DNA from: Bombardia bombarda
Lineage: Eukaryota; Ascomycota; Sordariomycetes; Sordariales; Lasiosphaeriaceae
Reading direction: 5' to 3'
DNA: 64,000 bases
Assembly (NCBI GenBank): GCA_030512295.1
Contig: JAULSR010000002.1
Span: 558,001-622,000, forward strand
Shown: positions 46,779-60,044 of the stretch, piece after piece
How positions within the stretch are numbered: position 1 is the stretch's first letter
Layout: each line of letters opens with the position of its first letter
The notes under the pieces: model-generated
Told to the model about the DNA's origin: nothing
Database searches by the model: none
Seen by the model: the letters and a program-made list of their open reading frames with translations, nothing else
Position numbers and translations under genes: made by a program

Positions 46779-49700
46779 ATGGACGAGATGGACGGACGGG
46801 TCACCGCCGCCGCCGCCGCCTGCGCGGCCTGACTCTTGGCCCTGCAGTCATAATTTCATTTGTTTTTGGTTAATTGGTCAGGAAAACACTGTTTTTCTTA
46901 TTCTCGTTGGCATTGTGCCGTTGCACATACACAGGTTACTGAGCACCCGCCCCCTGATGCGCTGAAACCTGCGCATGGCATGGCTTGGGGTTGGTTGGAC
47001 GGGACGGATGGCGTTGGGAGGTTGACAGGCATGGGAGCGGTGTTGACAAGCTTTGATACTGGTGAAGGTCGACACATACACGCACACACTGACAAACACA
47101 CATAAAGTCGGTCAGGGTTATTTTTCCTTCATACCAAACATGCTCTTGGCGCAATGTCGTTACTTGTTTAACAAGGTAGTAAAGCCACAATGCTACCTAC
47201 CTCACAGAACTACTATACACTATAGGCGGCAGTCTGTGAAGGCCATTGGTGCAAGTACGCCTGCTTACCATGATATTCTGAACTATCTATCGGGCGTTGA
47301 GGTTGAATCTTGGCGAAGGCCAGCAGTCTTTGCATCTCTAGAAGTCGGATAGCTTACCTGAGGCACTTGACCATGTTCTAGGTTTAAACATTATATTCAA
47401 ACTAATGTAGGGTGGGTTGGGGTGAATCTGAGGTGAGAAGCTGAGAGTTGAGTGAGCACTTAGTCGCGAGAATCCGAGATATACGAACGACCCTTCACCG
47501 GTCTAGCTTGACAGTTACCGTGAATTTCCGACTGGTTGGTGGCGGGCATGGACACATGTGCATGAGCCAATCACGATGTTAGCTGCAGTCCAAGGCGGCT
47601 GAAAAGCTTCGAGGCCTTGTTGACCGCATGCCAGTGTGTACGGATATGAACGTTGCAGAGGCATGAGCTGAACACGGGCATCTGGGCTCGTCAACATTGG
47701 TATCCTATACCGCTCCCAAGCCTGCAGAGCGGTGACAAGCTAGCTGCACGTTCGAGAAGAACTGCAACACCACCCTGTGACAGATAATCGAAGTGTGTTG
47801 CACGCGTTAATTCCAGCTCGAGGCAGAGTGACGCTCCCATTTTGGACTGCGATCCAGATCTTAGGGAAATACACCACTTTCAGCGTGGCGAGAGTTGAGA
47901 AACGTGGGCAACCGGCTCGGTCCTCGACCGCCAACCAAAGGTTAGAATAGAGGATGTAGGCTGCTCGTCGTTGAATGGCCCAGTCCTTGTCCTTGGATCA
48001 AGCTTTTCCGGGGACGGGCAGCAGGCCCCAAATTTTGACATGTAGCATCGTCCCGCCGTCCTCTGACGACTTTTACCTCTTACTGGCTCTCACTGGCTAA
48101 GGCAGGTAGCACGGACAGGGAAATCCAAAAAGATGATCTAGCCCGATCAACATGCCGTCACACACGGCTGCAACGCCTTCCGGAAGCACATCTGTCCTTC
48201 CTCATTCCCTGCTTCTCAGCCGCCGACGACGATCATTTTGAATTCTCAGGGTCCATGGCTGGCAGGCTGGCAGGGACAGAGATGGTCACGATGGGACTGG
48301 GGGATTGACATCGTTGGAGAGATAACGGCAGGTGGCTGTGCGGGTGTGGGTTGGCGAATATAGGCTGCTAATTAGACCTAGTACCTAGGTAGGTAGCTAA
48401 CCAACCACAAGCCGCACTTGGCACTTGGACATGATGAGCAAGACAAATCTGTGAAGCAGCCATCGGACAACATGTCCAATACTCCTGAGCTACTGCATCG
48501 AGTCTGCATCACCTATGGCACCCATTCGAACTTTCCCCCATCCATCGTTCGGTATCCGTACCAGTGTAGGCTTCCCATACGGGCCATACCGTACCGTAAC
48601 CGTAACCTACCTACCCTTTGCCACGGAACCGGTCCGGATGCAGCCACGCCCACGGCGGCATATCGAAGCTAACCAAGCCAAGCTCGGTGAAGCTCATCAT
48701 CATCCTCATGTCTCAGACCTGCGACTTAGTGAAGTGCTAGTATTGCAAAAGAAAAGAAAGAAAATAGCAAAAAGGAAAGAAACGATTGCAGAAGCTTCTT
48801 CGGCTGGTACATTAGTGATTAGAAGACCGCTAATGTGCAGACTAAATCCATGGTGAAGGACGCCAATCGGGCGGCGGCATGGTGCCCGTTTTTTGTTACC
48901 GCCTTCTCCCGATTTCCAGGGTCGTGGTTCCCAGGGGCGGGCGGGGCACAGCCCGGTGGTATAACTTCCCGACTAACAACTTCTGGCTGACGGGGACGAC
49001 GCCTCTAGGGCCCTGAATGGCGGGACCTACCTACCTAGGTAGGCTTTCATGTCAGATGCCAGGCCAGAGGTACCTTAACGCGGCAACCCAGGTGATATAG
49101 TATCAGGTCGTTGTCTGGTGGTCCAGTCCTAGGTCGAGTATTGCCTTAATCGAAAGAACAACTTGACAATCTTGAAAGTCTCGAGTCCACTCTTGATTTG
49201 CTCACATCAACATCCTTGTCAGGCCCATCTTGCCTCGAACCAGTTGATGCGGTGGCACTTGTGGCTTGTCAGTGGAGGTGAGCTCGGGAACCCTAAAATT
49301 GCAGTGGGGAAAGACATGCCAGAAATCCAGTGGAAATGGGCAGCAGGGGGTTTGCTGATGCACGTCCCATGGATGGGATGGATGGCATTCACGAGACCAG
49401 GCGCGCCCAATTTGACATTTTCAAGGGCCCACTGTGTGTGCTCGGGCAGTCCACCACGCTGAGGAGGGGTGGTCCACACCGCGCGCGCGCGCGCGCGCAA
49501 CGGCACACGGTAGCGGCCCAGCTTCTTTCTCACTGCAACGACCTGCAAGCTGCACCTCAAGCTGCACCCGTCTGCTCGTCTGAGCTGCTGCAAGCCTTAG
49601 GTTGGGAGCTAGACCTAAGATGCAACAGCCTGGAAGCCGCCCCGTCGTCGACTTCGCCTACTTGCAGACGAGGTGGTGGTGAATGGTGATCGAGCAACGA

Positions 49701-50417
49701 CCGAATAGCATGCGCTGCACACCTCTTGTCCAAAAACGCGCGACGCCAACACCCATCCTGGGTGGTTGCAGGTTACCTGCTGCCCAAGCTGGCTGTCCTT
49801 TGACCTCGGGCTCTGCGCATTGGAGCTTTGATTGAGGAGGGGGCGTCTGTCTGGTATCTCTCTGGTATCTGGTATCTTCTATCTTGTCGCATCCCCATCC
49901 CCATCCTGACTGAGCGAGCGCGTCCACTCCCTCCTCAAATGGTAGCGAATATTAAAAGGCATGGCATTCTTCTCCCAGTCGTCCCGACATTCCCATGCGA
50001 CACATACACTACGATCAATGCCTTAATCAAAGTTCGCATTGCATATCTACTACCTGTCCCACTTTATACCGTAGTGGCTGTCCGACCTTCACTGCTGGGC
50101 GGCCAGACAACCTACCTGACCTTGCGGGCAGACTGGGACGATCTGGACTTTGGGGCTGTCTAGTGTTTTTGCGCTTCCCGTCCATCCATCCTGGCTCTAA
50201 AAGTACCTATTGTTCTCTTTCACGGGCGCGCCGCGACCCTGACTCGCCTTTTGGCTTTTGCGCCCTTTGCGCCCCTCGCACCGGCCAGTCCCAGTCGTTG
50301 CCAACAAGCAATGTCAGTGCACGTTAGTATTCGACCAGTTCCAAAAGTTAATTGTGCCGGCCCTCTCTGAGCCCTCAGAGGGACTGAGGCAGAGGAGCGA
50401 GAGAGAGAGAGAGAACC
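46779..50417. other. Long intergenic region, no gene recognised
   Basis: About 3.6 kb. It holds TACCTAGGTAGGTA-type palindromes at 48380-48402 and 49024-49042, a (CG)9 run at 49480-49498, and GA repeats just before the next gene. Open frames do not resemble known proteins. The stretch just upstream of 50418 is probably the regulator gene's promoter and leader. Confidence 0.5.
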
Positions 50418-53259
50418 ATGGACGACCGGATGGACGAAGACTCGCCAAGCCGGGACCGCAACCCTCCTCCTCCTCCGCCGCCGCCGCCTCCACCTCCTCC
50501 TTCCGCCTCAAGGTCTGGCGTTAAGCACCCAGCCTCGGAGCACGCTGCATCCATCTCTCCGAGCGGTTCAGGCCCGTCCGGCTCCCAGGGAGTGTCAAAA
50601 AGAAGGAGGGGTCTCGGCGTGGTGACCCCAAACGCATGCACAGAGTGCCGTAAGAAGCGCGCAAAGGTATACTTGCCCGTTCCGTCATGCTGTTGGCCAA
50701 TAGTAAGACACTAACGCGCTCCTTCTTCACACAGTGTGACGGTCAACGCCCATGCAGCCGCTGCAAATCACAAAAAGATGTCGAGTGTGTATACGAAATT
50801 CCTGTCCGACAGTCCAAGGAAAATTTACGACACGAGATCGAACAGCTCCGCCGTCGACAGCGAACAAACGACAATGTCTTCGCCGCCCTCGTCCGTCCAG
50901 AGCTTTGGGAGGAGGTCTTGTCGCGCTTACGCAACGGCCAAAGCGTCGATACTATATCTGAGTGGCTCGGGGCTGCATTACCAGCTCCTTCTGGGACCGG
51001 AACGCTCCCCCGCCAGGTCGTGTTACTGCCCCGGCCGGCACTGCTCCTACTCTGGCCGGGTTCACAGGCGGCACTCAGGCCACTTATGCCTCGATGGCCC
51101 CGGGCATGGGCGGCGCTGTCAGCCCCGTCTCCAGCCAGCATCCGCATAGCATGAGGCACGAGCCCGACCAGAACAGCCCCTGGGGCGGCCACTTTTCCTC
51201 CCACAGCCACACCACGCGCAGTGATTCACACCCCGATGTGATGACCTGGGGCTCGGAAACTGTACGGGCTGCTCCGCAGTCACGGGTGGGATCGTGGCTA
51301 GAAAGTCAGAGCGGCCCTTCCGAAAGCCAGAGGTTTCGCGGTATGGACCAAGTTCTCGCCCCAGAAATACCCGATATGCGAGTGCCGCCGGAGACGTGGA
51401 CATCAATAACGGAGGACGGGCGACTGGTCCAACATCTCCTCGCACTATACTTCTGCTGGGAGTATCCCACGTTTGCCTCGTTGAGCAAGGAGCACTTTCT
51501 CAAGGATTTCATGGACGGCAGAACTCGCTTCTGCTCCTCCATCCTGGTTAACGCTCTTCTGGCACTGGGCTGCCGCTTCTCGAGCCAGCCCAGCACCCGT
51601 GCTAACCCCAATGACCCATACACCTCGGGGGACCACTTCTTCAAAGAATGCCAGCGCCTCTTCTACCAGGAAGAGAACCACCACACTCTGACCACCATCC
51701 AGGCCCTGGGTATAATGTCCATCAGGGAAGCGAGCTGCGGTCGAGATTCCGAGAGCTGGTACTACGCCGGGCAAAGCATCCGGTTGGCCATTGAGATGGG
51801 ACTGCATCGGGTCCAAGACGATGGGCGGGATGATGACGAAAGCGCCGTCCAGGCAGCCACCTTTTGGGGGGCATTTGCTCTTGATCAGTAAGCCCCCTCT
51901 CCGTTCTCTCACCGTGATCCGGCCCTTTTTCATTGCGGGCGTTCTAACAGGACTGCAGTGCGTGGTCTTTAGCAACTGGCTCACTGCCCCAATGCTCGTG
52001 CTTCCCCCGTTTGCCCCCAAAGCCGGCTATCATTGACGATATAGAAGCCTCGTTGTGGATACCGTACACAGATGACGGTAAAGGAATCTCACCACCCGGC
52101 CCGACACTGGGTGGAAAGCTAAGTCAAATCATAGGGGCTCCCCTACAGAGGTCATGCGAACAGCCCTCGAACGTCCGGTCCGTATATAAGTGCTTCTGCG
52201 AGCTCAGCGAGCTCGTACACCAGTCGCTATACATCCTGCACTCTCCCGGGAGGCCTTTGACCAGCAGAGATCTGCTTAATATCTATACCCAATATTTGAA
52301 TTGGTACGACACAATTCCCGAAGTATTGCGGCTGGGCCATAATTTTACTCCCGCTGTCCTGTTCGCACAGTAAGTCATTGGATTGAATCCCCTTCATTAT
52401 ATCACCTGCAGCTCTATACCTGCCTGCGTACCTACGTAGGTAGGTATGTACAGGTCGCTATGAATCCCAAACGTACTGACATTATCGGCAGTATGTACTA
52501 TCATTTCGCCATTCTCCTTCTCTTCCGCCCTTTGATTAAGCTTCGTATTGTGGGCTCAAGCATATCTCCGCGCGATGTGTGCATGCAAGCAGCTGATGCC
52601 ATTTCCGGCCTCCTGCGCTCGTACTCACAACTCTACACATTAAGGCGTACTCCATCTTTTGTGCCGTATTTTGTTCTCACTTCATCAATTATGCACCTCG
52701 CCATTGGAGCAACAGTTTCGGGGGACCCGTCGCGCCCGGCCGAGGGGGGTGAGTCTGCACAAGGTGGTGGGCAATCGCCGAAGCCGGCCCAGCAAGCCCC
52801 TAAGATTGACCCCTTGTTGCCGAGGCAATCAGTCGCGGCATCGCGGATCTGACCGAGATGGCGCCCTGCCACTTCTTTGCCGAACAAGCGCTCAACATCC
52901 TCCGCTACCTGGCCAAGAAGTGGAACATTGACGTTGAGATAAAACCAGCGGCGGGAGACGACCAGCAGTTCGCCCCGGTTGACGACGGCGGCAAATCTAC
53001 GCGGCCCATCACGAGCAGTCTTAACTTTTTTGCGCCAAACGTGAACGAATCCGACTTCAACTGCACCTGGGGCAACAGCAACATTGCCCAGGATGAGTCG
53101 GGCATGAGCGCTGGCGTCCGCGCCGAGGCCAGGCACGGCCATGTTGGGCACATTGCCAGCGCGCTCGAGAACCCCCTGTTTTGGCCGTTCCCTATGCAGG
53201 GCCGTCCCATGTTACCAACCGGAGACGAGCTGAAAGAAGCTGGGTTTGAGCTTCTATAG
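50418..53259 (+). CDS. Zn2Cys6 transcription factor with fungal-specific TF domain, two frame breaks
   Basis: Exon 1 (50418-50666) and the exon from 50735 together encode the zinc cluster CTECRKKRAKCDGQRPCSRCK, split after the third-cysteine-flanking KRAK. A polyproline run (about residues 16-28) precedes it. A coiled coil (LRHEIEQLRRRQR) and the WLGAALP segment follow. The regulator domain lies in the next frames: VPPETWTSI, LLALYFCWEYPTFASLS, GLHRVQDDGRDDDE, then DHAWSLATG across the intron 51888-51958, and MYYHFAILLLFRPL after the intron 52370-52491. The frame shifts twice by one base: between about 50990 and 51070 (near CTCCCCCGCC) and near 52800-52830 (GACCCCTT). No good intron explains the second. 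Sequencing indels in C runs are as likely as a broken gene. Confidence 0.82.
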
Positions 53260-55547
53260 GGAAGCGCCGGTCTTTTGAGGGCTTCTACAAGGAAGTGGGA
53301 AGGATGGAGATGTTGTGCGATTGATTCATTTAGAGAGCATCGCACACGGCCCGTCCGTCGATGAGGGATATAATACTCTTTTTCTTTTTTCAACTCCTTT
53401 CACCGGCACTTTTTAGAGTCGTCAAGGTATAGAAACGGGGAGAGACAGATGGAAGAAAAAACGGCCAGCGAGATAAATGGTTGGCCCTCGGCAGGGGGGA
53501 GGGGGGTGTACGAGGCAATTTATCAATCATATACACGGTTAGGCACACAGCATTTGACTGGGAAGGAGGGTAATGGCATCACAGGCGACGCGACTTGTGC
53601 TGGAGTTCATCTTGAGAGAAAGAGATAATGGGCGGCCACAGCAAACCGCTCGTGGTATGCACGATACATGGGCGAAGGGGATGGATGACCTTTCTGGAGC
53701 ACTAGCTCTTTTATTTTTTATTATTCGATACCCCCTTGTCGCTAGAGCAAAGGAAAGAAGAGCAAAGGAAAGAAGAAGAGCATGACGATGAGATACTTTG
53801 AACGGTTCGGATCGATTTGTTTATTCTGGGGTGGTGTTTGTCACGATCATCACCAGGATACACCAACCATGTCCCTTCCCCCTGTTGACGACATCGAGCG
53901 CGCGTGCGAGAAGAGCAAGAGGAGGGGGGGGGTACCTTAATTATTCAAGATCAGACATGCGTGTGTTGATGGATGGTATCCAGTCGGTGGAATATCTGTC
54001 GCCAGCCGATTTCTAGCTTGCTGCTTGTCGGAGATTAAACCATGCTGGGTGCCGGCCAGGTCGGTGCAGGTCCAGGTCAGGTCAGCTTACCTAGACTTTA
54101 TTTCGTACCCTCACTCACTCACCACACTTGCTCCTCTCGTGGCACACGTTGTTTTTCTCGCAGTACCGAACCTACCGGAAGAGGGGGTCTTCCCTTTCTT
54201 TTTAACCGACGACGAGGAAAAAGAACAAGAAACCTGTTTAAGGAGAGACATGGTCTGACACACAATGGTGTAAGACACGCCGATGTTGTGTGTTTGTTGA
54301 AACGAGGAGAAATAAGAACACCCGGTAACCCTTACACAGTCGTGTAAACGGGACACGCATGTGTGTTTTGAGAGCAGAGCTGCTGCTGCAGGAACTGCTA
54401 GTCAGCAGTATTTGTCGCCTCATTTCATTATCAAGCAAAGAGAGCAGGAAGCAGGAGCGGCGGGAGCAGCAGCAGAAGAAGAAGAAGCATGTCACTGCGC
54501 CGCACTCAAACTCTGAACGAATGCTAATGATCACACAAACAGTGGACCAACAAGACAATCTTCTTTCGTTCCTGAAAGCGCGTTGCCGAGTTGCGATTGG
54601 GCGCCACCATGCGGGCTTGGGGTGTTTCGAAACGCTGGACCAGCATGGACCAGCAGCAGGGTATCTTTGCGGTGATGTTCCTTGGATTTGTTTCAGGTGG
54701 AATATCCCCCCCATCCGCGCCCCAATGGGAGCCCTGTCTGCTGTGGGAAGCCTCCCAGGGGGGAGCGCCCTACGATCTGCCGCACCCTGCTACCCACCAT
54801 CCGCGCGCGCACCACTCTCTGAGCCCCTGTCGAACCGGGCTGCTTCTTTCTTCTTTTGCTCCTGCGCTCAATCTCAACTCAACTCACGGGCGCTGGTCTG
54901 GCCCATGTGTTTTGTTTTCCCTCCGACTGCTGTGGATTGTTTATCTACATGTACACAGTATCTACACTACTGTGTAGGAATTGCACTTGGCAGATTGACG
55001 TCCTTTTATTGTTCGAGAGTGTTTGGGTCCTTGCTTGTTTCTGAATATCGGGGGGCGCACTGTCTTCCCGTTTCCGCTTGCCCTCTCCCCGGTCCTTTGG
55101 CCGTTTCCTTGCAGTGGCCCTTACAGCGGCACCCCCCTGTCGGCCTGTCCTGTCATTTTCGTCGTGCGTCGCCCTCGTATTAGTGTACATCCTTGCCTGG
55201 GCTCCCACACAGGTGGCCAAGCGCGCGCGCTGCCCCGTCCACCGCACCCTACCTTACCTGCCTAGGTATCCGACTGACGGACCACTCGCTCTCTCGGTTT
55301 CTTCCAGTCGTCCAATTGGCAGTTTCAAGCTGTGGTGTGTGATGGCATGACGACCAAAGCGAAAGTCTACACACGCTCACTCTAGCCAACCGGTCATTCT
55401 CTTTCTCTGCGCGCGTCGTGTCCACACACGTATTATTCGCAATTGCATCACGATAGCAGCAGCAGCAGCAGATCACAGACTCACCGGACAAGGTTGGCCT
55501 GACCTCACTTAGCCTCGGGCCGCTGCCGCCAGTGCCCAGTGTGCTCC
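53260..55547. other. Intergenic DNA between two regulator genes
   Basis: No gene recognised in about 2.3 kb. The right part, from about 54.8 kb, is C/T-rich and probably holds the promoter and long leader of the C2H2 gene. A CCTAGG word lies at about 55261. Confidence 0.5.
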
Positions 55548-57461
55548 ATGGACCCGTTTCTCAATCCCCCGCCGGCCGACAGCTTGGCTGCCGCTCGACT
55601 TCATGTCCAGGCACTTACAGAGTGTGGCCTCTCGCGCGAGGCGCTCCTGCGTGCGCTCCTGGAGAACTATGAACCCAGCGAGGGTGAGTCGAGGCATATC
55701 CGTTGTAGGCGTATGCCCACCCATCAGCTCTCCTGACTGACCTGACCGATATCAGGGGACGCAACGGTAGGCACAACAGAAGTAGCAGCCTTCCCGCAGA
55801 TCCAGCAACCGACTCTGCAGGATGTGCAGGGTGCGCAGGGTGTCCGGAGTGTACGCGGCAAGACGGGTCATGGCTCTTACAACACGAGGTTATCCGTGTC
55901 GACGACAAGTTCCCGCTCATCCGGAAAGGCGAGTGTCTTCTCGGCCGCCGCCTCGGTGAGCACAGTCGCCTCGTCGCATGCAGGGCAGCAGGATATGGTT
56001 ATGTCGACGCCAGGATCGACATCAGCATCGACACCGACATCAGCGACGACAACGACAGCGACGGCACCTCCGGCCAAGAGCAACAATCGGGGGACGTCCA
56101 AGTCCCAGGGACATTTCTGGTGTACCTTTTGCGATGTTGCCTTTCAGCGAAAGTTTGACTGGAAGAGACATGAGGACGAGTTCCACGAGCGGTACAAGCG
56201 CTATCCTTGCCCCAACTGCAACCGCATCTTCTGGGGCGCCAACACATTCAACCAGCACCACAAAAACGCCCACGGATGCACCACCTGCCCGCATGCCGAT
56301 CAAGTCGTGAAATACACGCAGCGCAAGCAGGCCTGGGCCTGCGGCTTCTGCGGCGGGTTTCTGGCCAGCAGGGACCGCTATTTTGACCACGTCGCCCGCC
56401 ACTACGAAGATGGCTGCAACAAGTCGCACTGGAACCACTCGCTCGTCATCTATGGCCTGCTGCACCAGCCCTCCATCACCCACACTTGGAAGGAGCTCGA
56501 CACGGAACTCTACGGTCACCTGCCGCGCGCACACCAACCCATGCTCGAATGGGACCCAAAGGTGACTGGCCACGCCCAGGGCTTCTTGGAAGGGGACAGC
56601 CCCGGAAAGCTGCAGGACCTGCTCGAGTTCTTTAACGACACGCGCGACGATCCACGGTTCATCGCACGCTTGGCGCACGACCAAGCTACTATTCGTTTTC
56701 GTAACGAACTGCCGGCGGCGGTTTCTGCCCCGGCCCCTCGGCCCATATCGGAGCCGCCGAGATCAAAAATGAAATCTTTACTACCACTAGCTTCCTCCTC
56801 TACCCCCTCGTCGTCGTTATTCTCATTCTCAAAACACATGTCTGCACCGCTATCGCAGCAACAGCAACATCCACAAATACAGCCACAACCACAGACACCA
56901 CAGACCAACAAGCTATCCAACTTGTATAACTTTCCCAACGTACACCAGACGCCGTATGACGATTATCATGCCCAGAAGAAGCAGCGCAGCTTGGCCCCTG
57001 CCCCGCCGACGGCCACACTCCCCAGCCAGCATCTATCACATCCGCAACAACCTCAACTTGACCAGCACACACTTATGTCTTCATTCCCGCAAACGATTGT
57101 CGAGGGAACGGAGACAAACTTCTTCAATCTTACGGTGGCGTCACAGCAACAACAGCAGCAGCAGCATTCACAAGACCATATTATGGGCGGTCTCCATACA
57201 CAAACTCAAACACAGAGCCACCAACACCATCACCAACACCACCCGCACCATCAACATCCACAACAGCAGCAACAACAGCCACAGCAGCAACATCAACAGC
57301 ATCAGCTGCAGCAACCATTCCTAGTCATCCCGACACTCTCGGAGAACATGTTTGAGGACTGGAGCAGTATGACGGCTACTATTGTGGACGATGCAGCCTT
57401 TTCTGTAGCAGAGGGCTGGGATATGACACTCAGGAGTTCTCATATGGGGATGAGTAGCTGA
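55548..57461 (+). CDS. C2H2 zinc-finger transcription factor
   Basis: Two exons, 55548-55683 and 55756-57461, encode 613 residues. A classical finger is seen at about residues 140-165 (FWCTFCDVAFQRKFDWKRHEDEFH), a second at about 168-192 (YPCPNCNRIFWGANTFNQHHKNAH), and further Cys/His pairs follow (CTTCPH, WACGFCGGFLASRDRYFDHVARH). A conserved segment after the fingers (SHWNHSLVIYGLLHQPSI, AQGFLEGDSPGKLQDLLEFF) is usual in this fungal family. The C-terminal half is low in complexity, with glutamine and histidine runs encoded by CAG/CAA and CAC/CAT repeats at about 57145-57315. It is probably a nuclear DNA-binding regulator; targets are unknown. Confidence 0.85.
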
Positions 57462-59117
57462 TATAGCTACGAGAACCTATGTTGTCTATTTCCTTTCTTG
57501 AGGTTCTTTTCTTCTTGTTTCGCTTCTACTATACCCTAGTGGTAATATTCTGTCTGTCTACCTTGTATCTGTCTACCTACTTGAGTATCTGGACGAGGTA
57601 TTGACGGCTCCAGCACTTTTATGCAGCGATTTATTCCTTTTTCTTTTGTTTCTCGTCTTGGCGTTTGACTTCTTTTTTTTTTTTTTTTTGGGTGGGCCGG
57701 TTCAATCACACCCACCCAAGTATCTTACAAGTATTTTGTTTTAAAAAGGGAAATCTCACATGATAGTCATGGTAATGTTTTGTATATATACTTGGTATAA
57801 ATCGGGGCGGGGTCGGGGCTGGTAGGCTGGTAAGGAGAAGGGGGAAGGGGACAGGGGATTGGGGTGTGGGTGGGTAGGTTGGGCTGGTGGAAGTGCACCA
57901 CTTAATTGCATCATTGATGACATTGGGTCACCCACCAAAAGTAATATGTTATGATACCAAAAAGGGAGGGGTTGGGGGGCAGAAGGGTTTAGAGAAGAAG
58001 GGAGGCTATTATTGTTTTACTTTCTCTCCAAAGAAGAGACCATACATAATACGGCTATGCTACTACCACTACTACTACTACTAATACTACTACCACTACT
58101 GCTACTGCTAGGTCGTGGGGATTAATAAGAACTTGAGCTTAAAAGAGAGAATTTGCATGTTTTGTGTGTTGCACGTTTGGACTTTAGAGTAAAGGAGCTG
58201 ACAGCGGTCGATAAAGATCTCTTTCTACGTACGCCGTGGTAAACTGGTATGTTAACGTGGCGAGCCATTAGTGGCTGAAGTACCGAGGATGCTGCATAAG
58301 CGCTTGCGCCTTGTCAAGGTGGAGGTAGGAGGTAGATAGGCAGGCAGGCGGGGGGTGTATTGACCTGAAACTCGAGGGGGTAGAATCCTCAGGTTGGCTC
58401 GCTCGGCTTTTGGATGTTGACGCTCAGATTGGTTGCGCTGTTGCAGCGTAACACAGAGCCTTACCTGATGTCCCGCTAAACTGCGGTCTTAGCAGCTCTG
58501 CTGCCTGCTTACCTACCTTATGTATCTCAGTATGCCTATGCCGATGCTGAGAAAACGAGCAAGTAAAGTGTCTGTCTGGTAGATGTGATGTGATGAAATT
58601 TGCCTTACCTGAGACTACAACCTACCTAACTCTTACGGAGGAAACCTGGCTCTTACCTGGTTGGTTCTCTTGGGAGGCTGCAGCTGGAGTGAGGCGTTAC
58701 AGATATAGTCAGTGAATAGAATAGACGGCAAGTGTTTTCTTTTGTTGGTGACGTACGCCTTCAACTCATGTGAAACTAGGGTATGAGGTAGCGGTAGTAT
58801 ATATGGACTATCCTGAAGCGGTTGAATCGTCTTGCCCGGTTTTGTTCTCATTAGTATGTCATATCTGTTCAGGCCAGCTGTGAACAATCGTCATCTTTTC
58901 AAATTGGTTCAATAACACCAGTGACGCCGAGGATCACAGTGGTATTCTTTCCAGCTACTTATCTGCAATCTGCCCCTGGCGAATGGTCACAGAGCGTGGT
59001 GTTTCCAGAGTTTGCTGGTATGTACGCTTTGACACGGAAGTCAGTCGAATGTGCTCTCACTAATTCAGCACTCCATCAACAGCAGCACATACATATACAG
59101 CAAAGTGACGCACCAAA
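57462..59117. other. Intergenic DNA with simple repeats
   Basis: No gene recognised. A T17 run lies at 57673-57689, an ACT-type triplet repeat at 58060-58110, and CTACC/GTAGG words at about 57568, 58326, 58506 and 58618. Confidence 0.5.
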
Positions 59118-59381
59118 ATGGACTCAAACAAGAAATGGAATCAGTCTTCCGCTGGAAGCAGAGAGAGCAGTGGCTCTAAGTCGACAAGCAATAATAGCAA
59201 CCAGTCTTCACAGCAGACTTACTCATCCATGAACCGATGGCTTGACGAAGCAGGCATAGACGGGCCGTGGAATCACATGCAACCACGCGGGTTTCCATAT
59301 CAATCCGAAAAGACCAATGGAAAGCGGCCAAAAGGACAGGGGAGTAGGATCTCTAAGAGGAATGCATCTAAGGGCGAGTGA
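59118..59381 (+). CDS. Small hypothetical protein (87 residues)
   Basis: A short frame with a good start context (CCAAAATGG). The first 35 residues are S/N/Q-rich; then comes a compact segment (YSSMNRWLDEAGIDGPWNHM) and a basic tail (KRPKGQGSRISKRN). The tryptophan-bearing segment looks like a folded or binding motif rather than chance sequence. No family was recognised, and the reading is uncertain. Confidence 0.42.
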   Translation: MDSNKKWNQSSAGSRESSGSKSTSNNSNQSSQQTYSSMNRWLDEAGIDGPWNHMQPRGFPYQSEKTNGKRPKGQGSRISKRNASKGE

Positions 59382-60044
59382 TGTGATTCAGCTCGGGGGT
59401 TTTGTGTTGATGCTTATCTCTTAGAATTATGCCTTGGCCAGGCAATATCTCGTTTGTCTCGTTATTGTATAGGTAGTTTCTACTTTCAAGTTTACATAGG
59501 GGGTGGGATAGCGTAGTACTGTGCAGTACCGGTCTGCAGTAACAGTGCATGCATATTAGTCATTATGCAAAGCCAAATGGATACCTTATTAAGCATACGA
59601 ACGTCGCTCAATATCCTAGATGGTACAGTATCCTCAGTCGTAATTATCCTGTCTTAACCCGTAGGTAGGTAGTAGTCAGTTTGTAATTCCGTCATGAGAC
59701 TCTCTAGAGAATGAACTCACGTTTGTTTTCAGCTTTATGCTCGGAACTACCCTCCGGTATTGATCCTCTGGCATGATTCTTGGGGCTCATACTAGGAAGT
59801 ATGTTCACGCCGAGTGAGCATCAACTCGGCCCGTCTAATCTGTGATGGTAACAGCCATGTCGTGATGCGAATATTCAAGAGCTTGATTTAGTACTGGCCA
59901 CTGAACATTATCATATTTGCGGTAGGCCCAGCACCTTTCGTCGTTGGTCATTCTCTCGTTGTGCCAGGTAGTAGGGCTCGATTCTACTCTGTATTAGTCT
60001 CAAACTTAAGCTACGCATAGAGAGCCAGACTTGATGGAAAGCCC
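59382..60044. other. Intergenic DNA, nothing recognised
   Basis: No gene or RNA seen; one TAGGTAGGTAG word at about 59661. Confidence 0.5.
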
